Source: Aphanomyces cochlioides (taxonomy: Eukaryota; Oomycota; Saprolegniomycetes; Saprolegniales; Verrucalvaceae). Taken from it: 64,000 nucleotides of DNA. Under the pieces are notes generated by a model. The model was not told where the DNA came from. It was given only the letters and a program-made list of their open reading frames with translations, and ran no database searches. The position numbers and the translations under genes are program-made. Below, piece by piece: positions 40,207 through 49,990 of this stretch. Position 1 is the first letter of the stretch; each line of letters starts with the position of its first letter. The DNA lies in the NCBI GenBank assembly GCA_019828595.1, contig JAHQRK010000008.1:186001-250000 (forward strand). Reading direction: 5' to 3'.

Positions 40207-40308
40207 AATTTACTTGGACGAACGTCATGAGCCGTGGCTCAGTGCGACTACACTGGACGAATTTACTTGGACGAACGTCATGAGCCGTGGCTCAGTGCGA
40301 CTACAAGT
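40207..40308 (+). repeat. tandem repeat, 54-bp unit, about 1.9 copies
   Basis: ATTTACTTGGACGAACGTCA begins at 40207 and again at 40261, and both copies continue through GAGCCGTGGCTCAGTGCGAC. The unit contains the palindrome GAGCCGTGGCTC. It lies downstream of F10 and is non-coding as far as I can see. Confidence 0.85.
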
Positions 40309-41849
40309 GCGACTACACTGTACTGCACAGCTATGGCATCACAAATCCCATCAAATCCTCTCTTCGAGGCGTATATATGCACTTTGCCAAGGCTCTTTCA
40401 CGCAGCTCCGTTGCATGAAACTGTCGGCAAATTTCACAGCCGGCGCCATCAGGTGAAAACGCCATGGAACTTCCTCGCGATCAAATTTTCTCTTGAAACT
40501 TATCCGGATAATTAATTTACTGTAGGCCTCGACACAGGACGTATTGTTGATGTTCACAATACAAATGCAGTACAAACAGAACAATTTTACCTCACTGTAC
40601 AGTGTATTGTAAATATCCTTCCAAACATAATCATTATATAACAATCCCGTCAAAGATCATATTCTAATTTGTGTTGCGATTGACAGTCCCTGACATGACT
40701 CGGAATCTCTAAGATGTCGTGGCCTGTCAAACAATTCTATTCTCCAGAGATAGATAGGTCATGACATGTCTGACATTCCGAATCATGTCACGGCCTGTCA
40801 ATCAAAGCACCACATTTCCGAGATATCACTTTCCAATTTGATGCCAATAGCACAGTCTTCGTCTTAAACCTGCTTGCGGGTGGCTACCAAGGCCATCAAC
40901 TACACTGTCCCACACTTCACCCGTTACTAAGGTAATTCCTCTGTGGCAGTCCTATCCAGGGAAAAGGGGATGAAGCAATGGGTCAACGGTGTTCTCGTTG
41001 GTGGATTACAAAGGTTATCCTTTGCCTTGGTAGACTAGGCTTTAAGAAATGTGTTCATGCCATCAATGGAAAATTACAAGTAGATTAATGGTAATTAATA
41101 TACAATATACAATGTTTTTGTTTGTGTTTTCCAGCCGCATTTATCTCATTTCGAGTTTATCCAGTGTCACTATCACTTCCTGCAGCATCGCTTTCTTCAC
41201 CCATCATTACATTGACAACGCTTCCCCGGGATGAGACCTCGGCATTCATATAAAGTTGCACAAGTTTGGTCACTTTCTCAGGACTAAGTCGATTTCGTCT
41301 TTTCGTCAATATAAAATCATAAATGCTCCACACACGTTCAGAAGCTGCTTGGGATGTAGGAACACTAAAGACAAGCCGCGCAACTTGAAAAAGGATAGGA
41401 AACTTCGTCGAACCAACCTGTTGCCAATAAGCCATTGGTGTGGCGCATTGATCAATAAAGAACTTCGCTTTTTCAGACGGATTTTTCATTGACTCGACAA
41501 AACTTGCCATTTCTTGCTGCACTAACCCAATATCCCCACAAATATTTTTCTTTTGAATGATGAATTCTTGTAATAACCGAGAATTATCGTACAAATCGTC
41601 CTCAAACATGCCTTCACCAGCTTGTGTTTTCGGATCAAGATAATATGCAAAGCTCATTGAATCTGTTCGAAGGAATTTCCAGCGCTCTAGTAAAAGTTGC
41701 GCCAAGTCTCGATTTTGGTCCCAATGACGATTTAATTCCAAAAAGCAGCGATATACATCAGACAGAGAACACGAATTTGACTCAAGCTGTCCAATTACTT
41801 TGCAAGTCGGGCGAAGTATCAATTCCAAAGACTCGAGACTAAGCCAGTA

Positions 41850-43625
41850 CAGAGGTCTGGAAAATATAAGACCACCTTGAAGTTTTCATTGATTGGTCAG
41901 TTTCAAGTTCAAGGTGGTCTCCATTCACTTCAATAAATTATAAACTTTAGAATTTGATTGTTTGGTTGTCAAGAGTGTTATCTTTTTGTAAACCAAAAGA
42001 TCTTTGAAACGTCATACACCATGAAAATAACTAGAAGACGACACATCACAGAGATACATCCATCATATCGAATGTTAAGGTGACTTTCGCGAAAACAAGT
42101 AAACCTCTATAATTTCATATTCTCTGCCTGCATCCATTTCAACCGTCGCTCAACAAGCCATGATGATGGACATGCAGAGTACGAGCTATATTGAGTTAAT
42201 CTGCCTTTGGTAGTGCTTTTCTAAAACTCGATATTATAGTTTCAGGAGTGATCGCCTCCAATGCAGCTATGGCTCGTTTTATTGTAGCAATTCGTTTCTC
42301 CTTGGCTGTTCGTTGGGTTGTTGTCTCGGCGAGCCACAGGCGGCGCAAAATACTCTTGAACGGGCCCATAACGCCAACGTCCAACGGCTGCAGAACGGAC
42401 GTACAATTTTTTGGCAAGGGACAAAGGTAAGAGCTCAACGCATCCTCGACAATTGAGATGCTTTCGTCGCTCACATGGGCAGAGAAATTATCGACCACAA
42501 ATAGTGTGGGACTACGTAATTCTGGTCTAAAAGATGTAACAATAAATAGCGTCAATAATTGCAAAATACCTCATCAACTCAGTCAAATAAAACTTCCATC
42601 CGCCAGCGTCCATCCAAGCATTCTTTTGGACGTAGTACAAATGCTCTTGAGGGTAGTCTTGAAATTCACCACTCTCTATCAAGCCCCCCTTTTCACCCTT
42701 GATGATAAAGAGAATGGGCAATTTTTCACCTATAAATAGTGTGATAAAAATTAAAAACACTAAATACCGTTACTGCGGGCAGAAAGCACCGCGGTCAATC
42801 TCGATGATGACTTTTCACTCGAGTCGATGGAAGAATCTTGGCCAATTTGCGACCAAAGGTATCGAGGAGGAGTATCATAATAGATACCAATTTCATCTAC
42901 ATTGACAATGTTCTCACTCGACATATACCTATATTCGCTCCAAAAGATGAGCAGAATTTCTCCTTCGTTTCTCTCAATTCGTCGCGAGACAAAGGACATG
43001 CCCCTGTTGAAGCCCGTCGCCAGGAAAAATGGTTGCGGTGGGCAAAATATCGACAGAGAGACCCCAAGTTTTTGTAGGGGTCACCAATGCATTCACATGA
43101 TGCAATATAGTTTTGCAACCACTCAGTGTGGTGGGTCTTCAAGTATTGCACCATATGATAGGTGTTGAGAGGTCTACGTTTTTCGCGTAGGAAACTCATG
43201 AAATCAAGAAGATTCTAGTGCGAACTTTACATGAAAGATTATATTTTGTTCTTACTTGAGGCTGAGGAAGAATACAGGGTCTGCCTGCTCCGGGAGACCT
43301 CTTCTCCTTCGAATGAAGTGACGTCAATGATTCTTCATCCCACTTGCGTATCGTTTCTTTGGATATTTGAGTCGTTTCGACAACGGTTTGGAGTCCTTGC
43401 TCTTGTACGGCACGCAAAACCTTCAATTTGAAGGCTGCCGTGTAAGAACGCCGCAGTTTGACCAAGCCTTCTTGATTGTCTTGCATCGTGTTCAAAGATT
43501 TGTGGTCATTCGTGGTTCTTTGTCATCCTGTCATTTTAATTACTCCTATTAATTTATATTATTAATTTCTAGGATTCAGAAAAGGTGTAGGGTTATGAGG
43601 TGGTCTTATATTTTCCAGACCTCTG
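41850..43625 (-). mobile_element. pogo-like DNA transposon T1, nested in the hAT element
   Basis: The inverted repeats CAGAGGTCTGGAAAATATAA (left) and the matching complement (right, ending CCAGACCTCTG) are flanked by TA at 41848-41849 and 43626-43627. The terminal sequence resembles that of T2 (CAGAGGCCTGGTAAATATAA), so they belong to related families. One transposase gene fills the interior on the minus strand. Confidence 0.92.
42196..43486 (-). pseudogene. pogo-like (DDE_1) transposase of T1, one frameshift
   Basis: Starting at ATG 43486 (MQDNQEGLVKLRRSYTAAFK), the N-terminal helix-turn-helix reads LKVLRAVQEQGLQTVVETTQ. An intron at 43215-43255 (GTAAGA...ACTAG) leads to LLDFMSFLREKRRPLNTYHM and HHTEWLQNYIA. 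Two further introns are visible near 42728-42766 and 42539-42581. Catalytic aspartates appear in IVNVDEIGIYYDTPPRY, LFVVDNFSAH and SVLQPLDVGVMGPFK (DDD type). A one-base shift around 42950-42990, between RETKEKF and FWSEYRYMSSENIV, breaks the frame. The rest is open to the stop at 42196, so the damage is slight and recent. Confidence 0.87.
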
Positions 43626-44908
43626 TAGTCAGAGTCGAGCACAATGCGAGAAAATTCCAACTTTTTCCACGTGATGATGCTGTTGTTTTTAAATCGGTAA
43701 AGAGTGTAGTATTGATCAGTTGAGTGAGTACTTTCCTGTTTTCCAGCACACCAAGCAAGCAATTATAATGTGTATACCATCGAGTAAGGACAACTGAGGA
43801 CAAATGACGCTTGTTTGGTAACTCTCCATCACGTTGTAGATTATCCTGTATACGCTCAAACCGTTTGGATAATGCAACCCGGTCTTTGACGAAGGCAGTA
43901 ATGTTTCGGGTACGATCAAGTGTTTCTTCGTAAGTAGCTAGTTTACAAACGTCCTTAACAAGTAAATTTATAGCATGTGCGGCACATCCATTGCAGATAA
44001 TACCAGGAAATTTGGATTCTAAAATTTGCCATGCGCTCTTCATACATGCAGCATTGTCTGTCACAATACTTCCAACTTTTGAGACGCCAAGGGATATGAT
44101 AACTTTTTCAAGCTCAGCAGCAATGTTGACACCAGTTTGCTGAGTTTCATTTGTGTGAATGGCTTTTAGAAACACAGGCTTTGAAAATTTTTGGGGGAAA
44201 ACAGCAACAAAGTTGACCATGTAATCATTTCTCATTGAGGTCCATCCATCGGACACAATGCTAACAATGGGCTGGTCGTTCATGAATGATGCTACACACT
44301 TTTGCATTTCACGATGGGCATTATCCAATAGAGAATTTGCAACAACTTTTCCTGTGGGAGGATTATAAGCAGGACGTATCATTCGAATGAACTTTGATAA
44401 AGCTGAGCTGTCAGCAAAGCGAAAGGGAACTCCTGTTGAAAAGAAAATTTCAGCGTAAGCCTTGTCGAGCTGGAGTTTTTCTTTGTCTGTCAAGTGGTCA
44501 ATCCAATCGGGTTTGCCACTTTGAACACTCTTTGTTGATGCAATTTGGTTTTCAATCAAGAGACTGCTGTTTCCACGATCAATTCTCGCTATGGTAATTC
44601 GTTGTCGTTTGGGCTCAAAGTTGAAACTTTCGGGAGCCATGTCACAGCGATTGAGATGTGATGCCCAACGAGACGTAGTGTTGGGCAGTGGGTGATTGCA
44701 ATACTTGCATTTGACTAGTCTTGATTTGCCTTTTCCTGTCTTCAGGACGTGTTGATCCATATTTCTGAAGTGACTCTTCGCCTCAAAGGACTTCTATTTA
44801 TATCCGTGTTCTGTGTTGTACTGTGGAATTTTACAGTACAGGTACAATACGTAACATTTGTATTGTAAATGCAGTACGTATTGTGCCAAGGCGCACCCTA
44901 ATTTACTG

Positions 44909-45380
44909 TAACGAAAGCCTCTCTAATTTTATATAGAAATTAACAGTAAATGTTATCCACCTCTGTTTCATGTTACTGACGACATTTTGGGTCAAATGTC
45001 GTCATTAAAGTGGAACAGAGGCAGCTTATCCCTCTTAAGGAATTCTAGGGTGAGGCCAGGGCTACGCCCCTGGCTGGAGCGTTTTGCTTTGGAAATAACA
45101 AAGATTTGCTCACACACATGAAACGTTTGAAGCCATACTATGAATTTTGAATTTGATTCAGGCCCGGTTCGAAGTAAAAAAATAAGTTAACGCCGAGCAT
45201 TCTGATTGGCTACTGTTGACGGACGAATATTTTTTTTTCGTCAGGAGATAAATCATGTCCTGACCAAAAAACCGTCGACTCGTACCGAAAGAAAAATAAA
45301 TTATCCAATCAGAGATCATAATATTTTGAAACTAAGGAGACGGCATTTACTTCGCACTCCATATTCACTTCTTTCTTATT
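44909..45380. other. intergenic with hairpins and a possible MITE
   Basis: Hairpins GACGACATTT-tgggtc-AAATGTCGTC (about 44976-45001) and GCCAGGG-...-CCCTGGC (about 45056-45076) are visible. From 45161 (GGCCCGGTTCGAAGTAAAAA) to 45396, inverted ends around CGAAGTAAAA...TTTTACTTCG suggest a MITE of about 236 bp with two internal CCAAT boxes; no clean target duplication is seen. Confidence 0.4.
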
Positions 45381-45669
45381 TTACTTCGAATTGGCCTTAA
45401 TAGTTTCCCTGTTTTGTTGTGCAGCATAGATCCTTGGATTGTCAACTCTGCGCTCGCGATCTTCTTGCTCCTGAGCTGCCAGAATCTTGAGATGATGGTC
45501 ACTTTGAAGTTGAAAATGGATTCCGTCTTCTCCCTCCTTGGTTTCCTCTTCGTCGCTCTTATCCATGTCCGTATGGTGCAAAATGATGGCACCCCGCCCT
45601 TGATTCGCAACCTCAGTGTTGTGCTTTTTTTCGCAAGCACGTTTGTTGTATGTGGTGTACCTTCTTGGA

Positions 45670-46188
45670 TCATTTCATAGCCACCTCTTTGTCGAAGTCT
45701 TCCACGATAGCATGCCGTTTCTTTTCGCGAGCACGATTGTTGTACTCCGCCTTTTTGGATTTGTCGACCTCTTCCAGGAGAGCTTGCCGTTTCTTTTCGC
45801 GAGCACGATTGTTGTACTCCGCCTTTTTGGATTTTTCCATTGCCACCTCTTCGTCGACTTCATCCAGGAGAGCTTGCCGTTTCTTTTCGCGAGCACGTTT
45901 GTTGTACTCCGCCTTCTTGGCCTTTCTCATAACCGCCTCGTCGTTAATATTGCCCTGATTCAAGGCATCGTCATCCACAGCCCAGCCATTAGCTCCAGTT
46001 GATGCAGACTCTTGTTCGGTAGCATGCACTTCATTCCGCTCTGCTTGCTTCCCAGGTTCGGAGTTATCGATCGCATGTCCTTGATTGTCATTGTCATGAT
46101 TGCCATTGCCTTTGCCTTTCTTAGAGGCCGAGTAGTTGTTATTTTCTACGCAGAAAACTGCGTCAGACAAATGTTCATACAAAAACAT
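45670..46188 (-). CDS. 28-residue repeat protein (172 aa), C-terminus decaying
   Basis: After a short N-terminus and a polar, acidic region (GKGNGNHDNDNQGHAIDN), three tandem units follow. They are built on KKAEYNKRAREKKRQALLDE, then KKAEYNNRAREKKRQALLEE and KKAEYNNRAREKKRHAIVED, separated by acidic VDEEVAMEKS-like spacers. Each unit resembles a bZIP basic region (N-x-R-A-R-x-K-K-R), but no leucine zipper is seen. The stop at 45670 falls where the DNA continues with a fourth, degenerate unit. A further open frame (45381-45581, acidic, QEQEDRERRVDNP) carries on in another frame, so the original gene was probably longer. It is not a member of the YxxxNK family, though its composition is similar. 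Function is unknown. Confidence 0.55.
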   Translation of the reverse strand: MFLYEHLSDAVFCVENNNYSASKKGKGNGNHDNDNQGHAIDNSEPGKQAERNEVHATEQESASTGANGWAVDDDALNQGNINDEAVMRKAKKAEYNKRAREKKRQALLDEVDEEVAMEKSKKAEYNNRAREKKRQALLEEVDKSKKAEYNNRAREKKRHAIVEDFDKEVAMK

Positions 46189-46259
46189 CAACACAAAAAT
46201 GATAATGTGATTGGATCGTTAAAACATCAACACAAAAATGATAATGTGATTGGATCGTA
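46182..46259 (+). repeat. perfect tandem duplication, 39-bp unit
   Basis: AAAACATCAACACAAAAATG begins at 46182 and at 46221; each copy runs 39 bases through ATTGGATCGT with only the last base differing. It overlaps the 5' end of the 28-residue repeat gene, whose ATG lies in the first copy. Confidence 0.95.
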
Positions 46260-46820
46260 AAAATACTGTGGATATGTGTCCCGCCGCTTAAGCTGAACAT
46301 AATGTGGTTTGCCAGAAAATACTACTCATTTCTTTCATAAATCGTACAGAGTTCGCGGTATTTATTAAACATCACATTGTTTAATATCGCTTATTGAACT
46401 CGTACATCCAATGAGTTGAAACTTTGATACTGGGTAATACACCTGCTAAGTATTCATGCAACACCCCTTAAGTGATTCATGATACTCGCCGTAGGCCCAC
46501 TATCAACAGTGGTACTCCATCAAAAAAAGTAGCACCATCAGTTGCAATAGTGGTAACCAACGTGACACATTGTCCCCTTACTGTAAAAAGTTGAACTATG
46601 GGGAGAGGATTTACTCGTCCAAAGTCAATATGAAAATACAGTAAAAACACACGTTTTAGCTGTCCCTGGCTGCTTTATGAAAATGTCCGGTATTTCGAGC
46701 CAAAAAGGCCCTACTTCGTAACATTCGCATATCGCGTCGGAATTCGCCTTTCGGAGTCCAAGCCTCTGGCCAGGGTATGGCTTAAAGTGGCAGAAAGGGC
46801 TCGTCACCCTACTGCACAGT
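46260..46820. other. intergenic
   Basis: No supportable gene. Short inverted fragments such as CCACTATCAACAGTGG are visible near 46498. Confidence 0.4.
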
Positions 46821-47002
46821 AGGGGTAATCAAAGTTCAAAATTTACATCGCTTTATTCACAATATTTTTCATTTTTAAAGCGAAATTTCCTCGTCGGAAT
46901 GTTATTGCGTAAAGCGCTCTCAAAACCCTTTGGGAATCAAAGTTAAAACAATAAAGTGACTGACTTGGTTGCATTTGTTGATTTGGTTGGACACAAAGTG
47001 CC

Positions 47003-48198
47003 ATGCCTCGTGTTTCGGAGAAGAGAAGGATCATCAAGGCCATGGACGCCATAATCTTTCACATCGCGATACACAATCTATTAATGCCAGTGCACGTACG
47101 GCGCGAGATCGACCTTATTCTGAAACTACGCATGCCTCTCATGTCATTGCGATACTTGGAAGAACGACGTATTCTTTCTAAGAACACCGCTCAGCTATCG
47201 ATTCTTCCTCATCTACGGGTGGACGACTTTGTTCAAGAAGTCCGAGTGTGTCAAAATACCTTTGCCCGTATTGTACACGCGTTAGAGAGCTGTATGGTCT
47301 TCCAAAACAACAGTCGCAACAAGCAAATGCCGGTGTGGATACAAGTTGCTTGTGCGCTCCATCGTCTTGGCCATTATGGAAATGGAGTCTCTGGAGGATG
47401 GTTGCACGAGCCAAGGGTCTTGGTTATGGAACTGTACTGCTCTACACTAAACGAGTATTGCACGCTTTAAATGATATGGCCAACACGTCGATCCAGTGGC
47501 CATCATGTCATGAAAGACAAAATTTGTCAATGGCAAACTTTAACAAGTTTGGATTTGAGGGTGGAGTGCTCTCTACCGACGGAACACAAGTCGTTCTATT
47601 TCAAAAACCTTCCTTGGACGGTGAAGTTTACTTCTCAAGAAAGAAAACATATTCCATGAACGTATTGCTCACGTTTGATTTCCGTCGAATGATTCGGTAT
47701 GTCGTTGCTGGCTGGCCAGGCAGTGTGCATGATTCCACAATTTGGAAGTCAACGGACGTCTACAAGCACCCCTCCAAATATTTTTCGCCTGGAGAATACC
47801 AATTTGGCGACTCGGGATTTGGAATGACTCACAATATGGTGGTCCCCTATCGTCTACTTCATTCTTTAGAGTCTGACAATTGCGCTTTCAATACGCATCT
47901 AGCTTCTGCTCGTGTGGTATCTGAACACGGTAATGGTGTGCTAAAAGGGCGTTGGCAGAGCTTACGTGGCATTCCAATACGCATACGAGAGAAGAAGGAC
48001 TTGTCTGACGTTTGCAGTTGGATTGTCGGATGCTGTGTCTTGCATAATGTCGTGAATGACCTTCGCAACAGCAGTGATGACGTTGCTCTTGCCAACGATA
48101 AACGTTGGATACAACGAGCATGCGTAGAGCCCACTAAGGTTAGCGCAATGATCTGGCGAGAAGAGTTGAAGGCATCCGTCTTACGATTTTGGCAGTAG
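47003..48198 (+). pseudogene. Harbinger-like transposase of H2, single frameshift
   Basis: It starts MPRVSEKRRIIKAMDAIIFH, homologous to the H1 transposase. Near 47397, in GNGVSGG followed by MVARAKG, one base is missing relative to H1 and the frame changes. The second frame is then open to the stop at 48198. Catalytic blocks are intact: LSTDGTQVVLFQKPSLDGEV, GWPGSVHDSTIWKS and ARVVSEHGNGVLKGRWQSLR. The element therefore has a nearly complete DDE_Tnp_4 (HARBI1-type) gene with one lesion. A sequencing error at this site is possible. Confidence 0.88.
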
Positions 48199-48244
48199 TG
48201 CATAATATTCAACAGTGAAATTGTAGTATTGATGAATTACAACC

Positions 48245-49310
48245 TTAAAGACTACCAAACGCAAGCTGCACAGCTTGTTCTACAGCTGCCATAGACTGTC
48301 CATCATGTAAAAGATCGCGTATAAAATTTGCTCTGCTTTGGCGGGCTTGCTCGTGTTTCATATGCTCAAACTTTTGCACTTCAAGCTCTAAGAGCTTTGC
48401 CTGACCCTCGGAGTAAGCAGTTGCAAAGTCTTTTTTCACTCGCTTGTCGCCAACTGGAAAGCTCTGGGGAATCCGTCCTTTCTTTGATGTAGACTTTGCT
48501 TTATTTGGCACTGCATCAATCTTGTCATGTGACAAAAGCTCGCGATCCGGTGATCGGGGGGGGCATGTTCAATTCCTGGGTCTTCACAATCGTTCATCTC
48601 CCAAAACAGTTCCTATATAGTCATATCATTCATCGCATCTACAACCACATACTTTTGTTGGATCGTTTTCATCGAGCTCGATTTGTTGGTGCGATTCATC
48701 TCGATTTTCATCATTCTCAAGGTGGCCAATCTCTGCCACAAAACTGGGGCTAATGTTTTGCCGGTCAGAAAATAGAGTCTTCATTCGCTCGTATCCAAAG
48801 CAAATATCCTCTAACTTTGCTTCAGAGGTTGTTATGCCTAGTTCTTATGAGTCTCAACAATATATCTAGATAGTACCATTCAAAAAGTCTCTATCTGTAA
48901 GACCCTGGCCAGTTTGGCCGCTTTCCCAATTGTGTGCAGCCTTATATGCCCGCAAATATGACTCAAATCGACCTTTCGTGTTCATGGTGTCCCAATCCTG
49001 CAACATTTCTTGGCGCACGCGTGAGTTGATGAATTCCACCATGAGCTTGTAACCTTAATATGGATTAGACGGTTTGATCAATGACACTACCTTGAACTTT
49101 TGTAAGAGCTTGGCCACCAACCACGGATTTGCCCTTCACGGCCTTGCCCACGATGATGGCAAAGTTGCTGGGGATTTCAAGGAACTCCAAGACGTACAGC
49201 AACTCAAGATCCGTCACGCGGCGGCGAACAATCTTCTTCGGTCTTGGTCCTTCGTCTTCATGCTTGCGCTTCGTGCCTTGGCTCTCATCATGTTTCTTCG
49301 ATCGCGTCAT
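48245..49310 (-). pseudogene. Myb/SANT-like partner of H2, frameshift in a C8 run
   Basis: Exon 1 starts MTRSKKHDESQGTKRKHEDE and contains VRRRVTDLELLYVLEFLEIP. Introns with GTAGTG..., GTACTA... and GTATGT... donors separate further exons with YKLMVEFINSRVRQEML, KGRFESYLRAYKAAHNWESG and the acidic middle. The last exon ends LHDGQSMAAVEQAVQLAFGS. In that last exon the run of eight G at 48555-48562 (C on the coding strand) is one base short for the frame, so the reading breaks before SHDKIDAVPNKAKS. The H1 counterpart is uninterrupted. Homopolymer sequencing error is a real alternative. Confidence 0.75.
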
Positions 49311-49424
49311 TTAACTCGAGTAACACTGGCCTATCGATTCAATAAAGCGCAAAAATATTTATTTTATTACATCTCGTAAAGTGCTGCCAGACGCATAAAG
49401 CGTCTAACTTTGATTACCCCTAGT

Positions 49425-49990
49425 GTGTTGACCGCTTATTCAGCATATTCTGCCCGAGTGAAGCTATCCTAAGACATGCATCTCACCTTGCAGCGTCCCA
49501 GAAAAACCCAACTGCCATCCATCTCATCTTTGGCAGGTATTATTTTAAATAGTAGGACAATATTTTCATTTTGTATGTGGAATTGTTTGATTATTAATAT
49601 TATCGACAACTGCCATGGGTGCATCGTGACAAAACATGACACCAATTATTGAGGAACACACCAAATAATTGACAAATGGATATTTGCCATGGATATCGGG
49701 CAATACAACCTTGAGTGGTCAAATTAATTGATGTTGGTTGGAAGTGCTGACTACTATGAACGAACTTGTCTCAAATTACTCTTTTTTTGACTTGGCGTTT
49801 GTATGTAAAAATTGCTCATTTTTGTACTTGGAATTTGTATGTCAAAATTAGTCATTTTTGTACTTGGAATTAGTATATAAATATTGCTCATTTGTTGACT
49901 TGACGTTTGTATGTAAAATTACTCTCGTACTTAGTCTCGTACTTACGTGTTGCGTTAGAGCTTTAAGTATAAGCTGCAACGGCGAATATA
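49425..49990. repeat. intergenic with four imperfect 36-38-bp tandem units
   Basis: Between 49781 and 49927, units of the form TTTTTGTACTTGGAATTTGT followed by ATGTCAAAATTAGTCA repeat four times with scattered changes. The rest (49425-49780) is AT-rich with no supportable gene. Confidence 0.75.

Larger units (their letters stand above)
41157..44760 (-). pseudogene. hAT transposase, split by T1 and frameshifted
   Basis: The first part (44760 down to about 43627) starts MDQHVLKTGKGKSRLVKCKY and has a BED-type zinc finger (CKYC...SHLNRC). It continues with the central domain: PIVSIVSDGWTSMRNDYMV, VSKVGSIVTDNAACMKSAW and GIICNGCAAHAINLLVKDV. Near 43680-43740 the frame changes, and the correct frame (ITWKKLEFSRIVLDSDY) is then cut by T1 at a TA. 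After T1 it resumes (SLESLELILRPTCKVIGQLE) and runs to 41157 with the hAT dimerisation signature VPTSQAASERVWSIYDFILT followed by KRRNRLSPEKV. Insertion plus an indel make it inactive. Confidence 0.9.
40523..44900 (-). mobile_element. hAT DNA transposon (host of nested element T1)
   Basis: The ends TAGGCCTCG... (left) and, read inward, TAGGGTGCGC... (right) are flanked by the perfect 8-bp duplication ATTTACTG (40515-40522 and 44901-44908), diagnostic of hAT elements. Subterminal repeats of the type GTACTGCATTTGTATTGT occur near both ends (about 40560 and 44865). The minus-strand transposase gene is interrupted by the pogo-like element T1. Confidence 0.93.
46821..49421 (+). mobile_element. Harbinger-like DNA transposon H2
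   Basis: The ends AGGGGTAATCAAAGTT and its complement AACTTTGATTACCCCT are flanked by AGT on both sides (46818-46820 and 49422-49424; TA is an alternative reading). The termini match those of H1 except for one base. It contains a transposase gene on plus and a Myb-like gene on minus, the mirror of H1. Confidence 0.92.
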
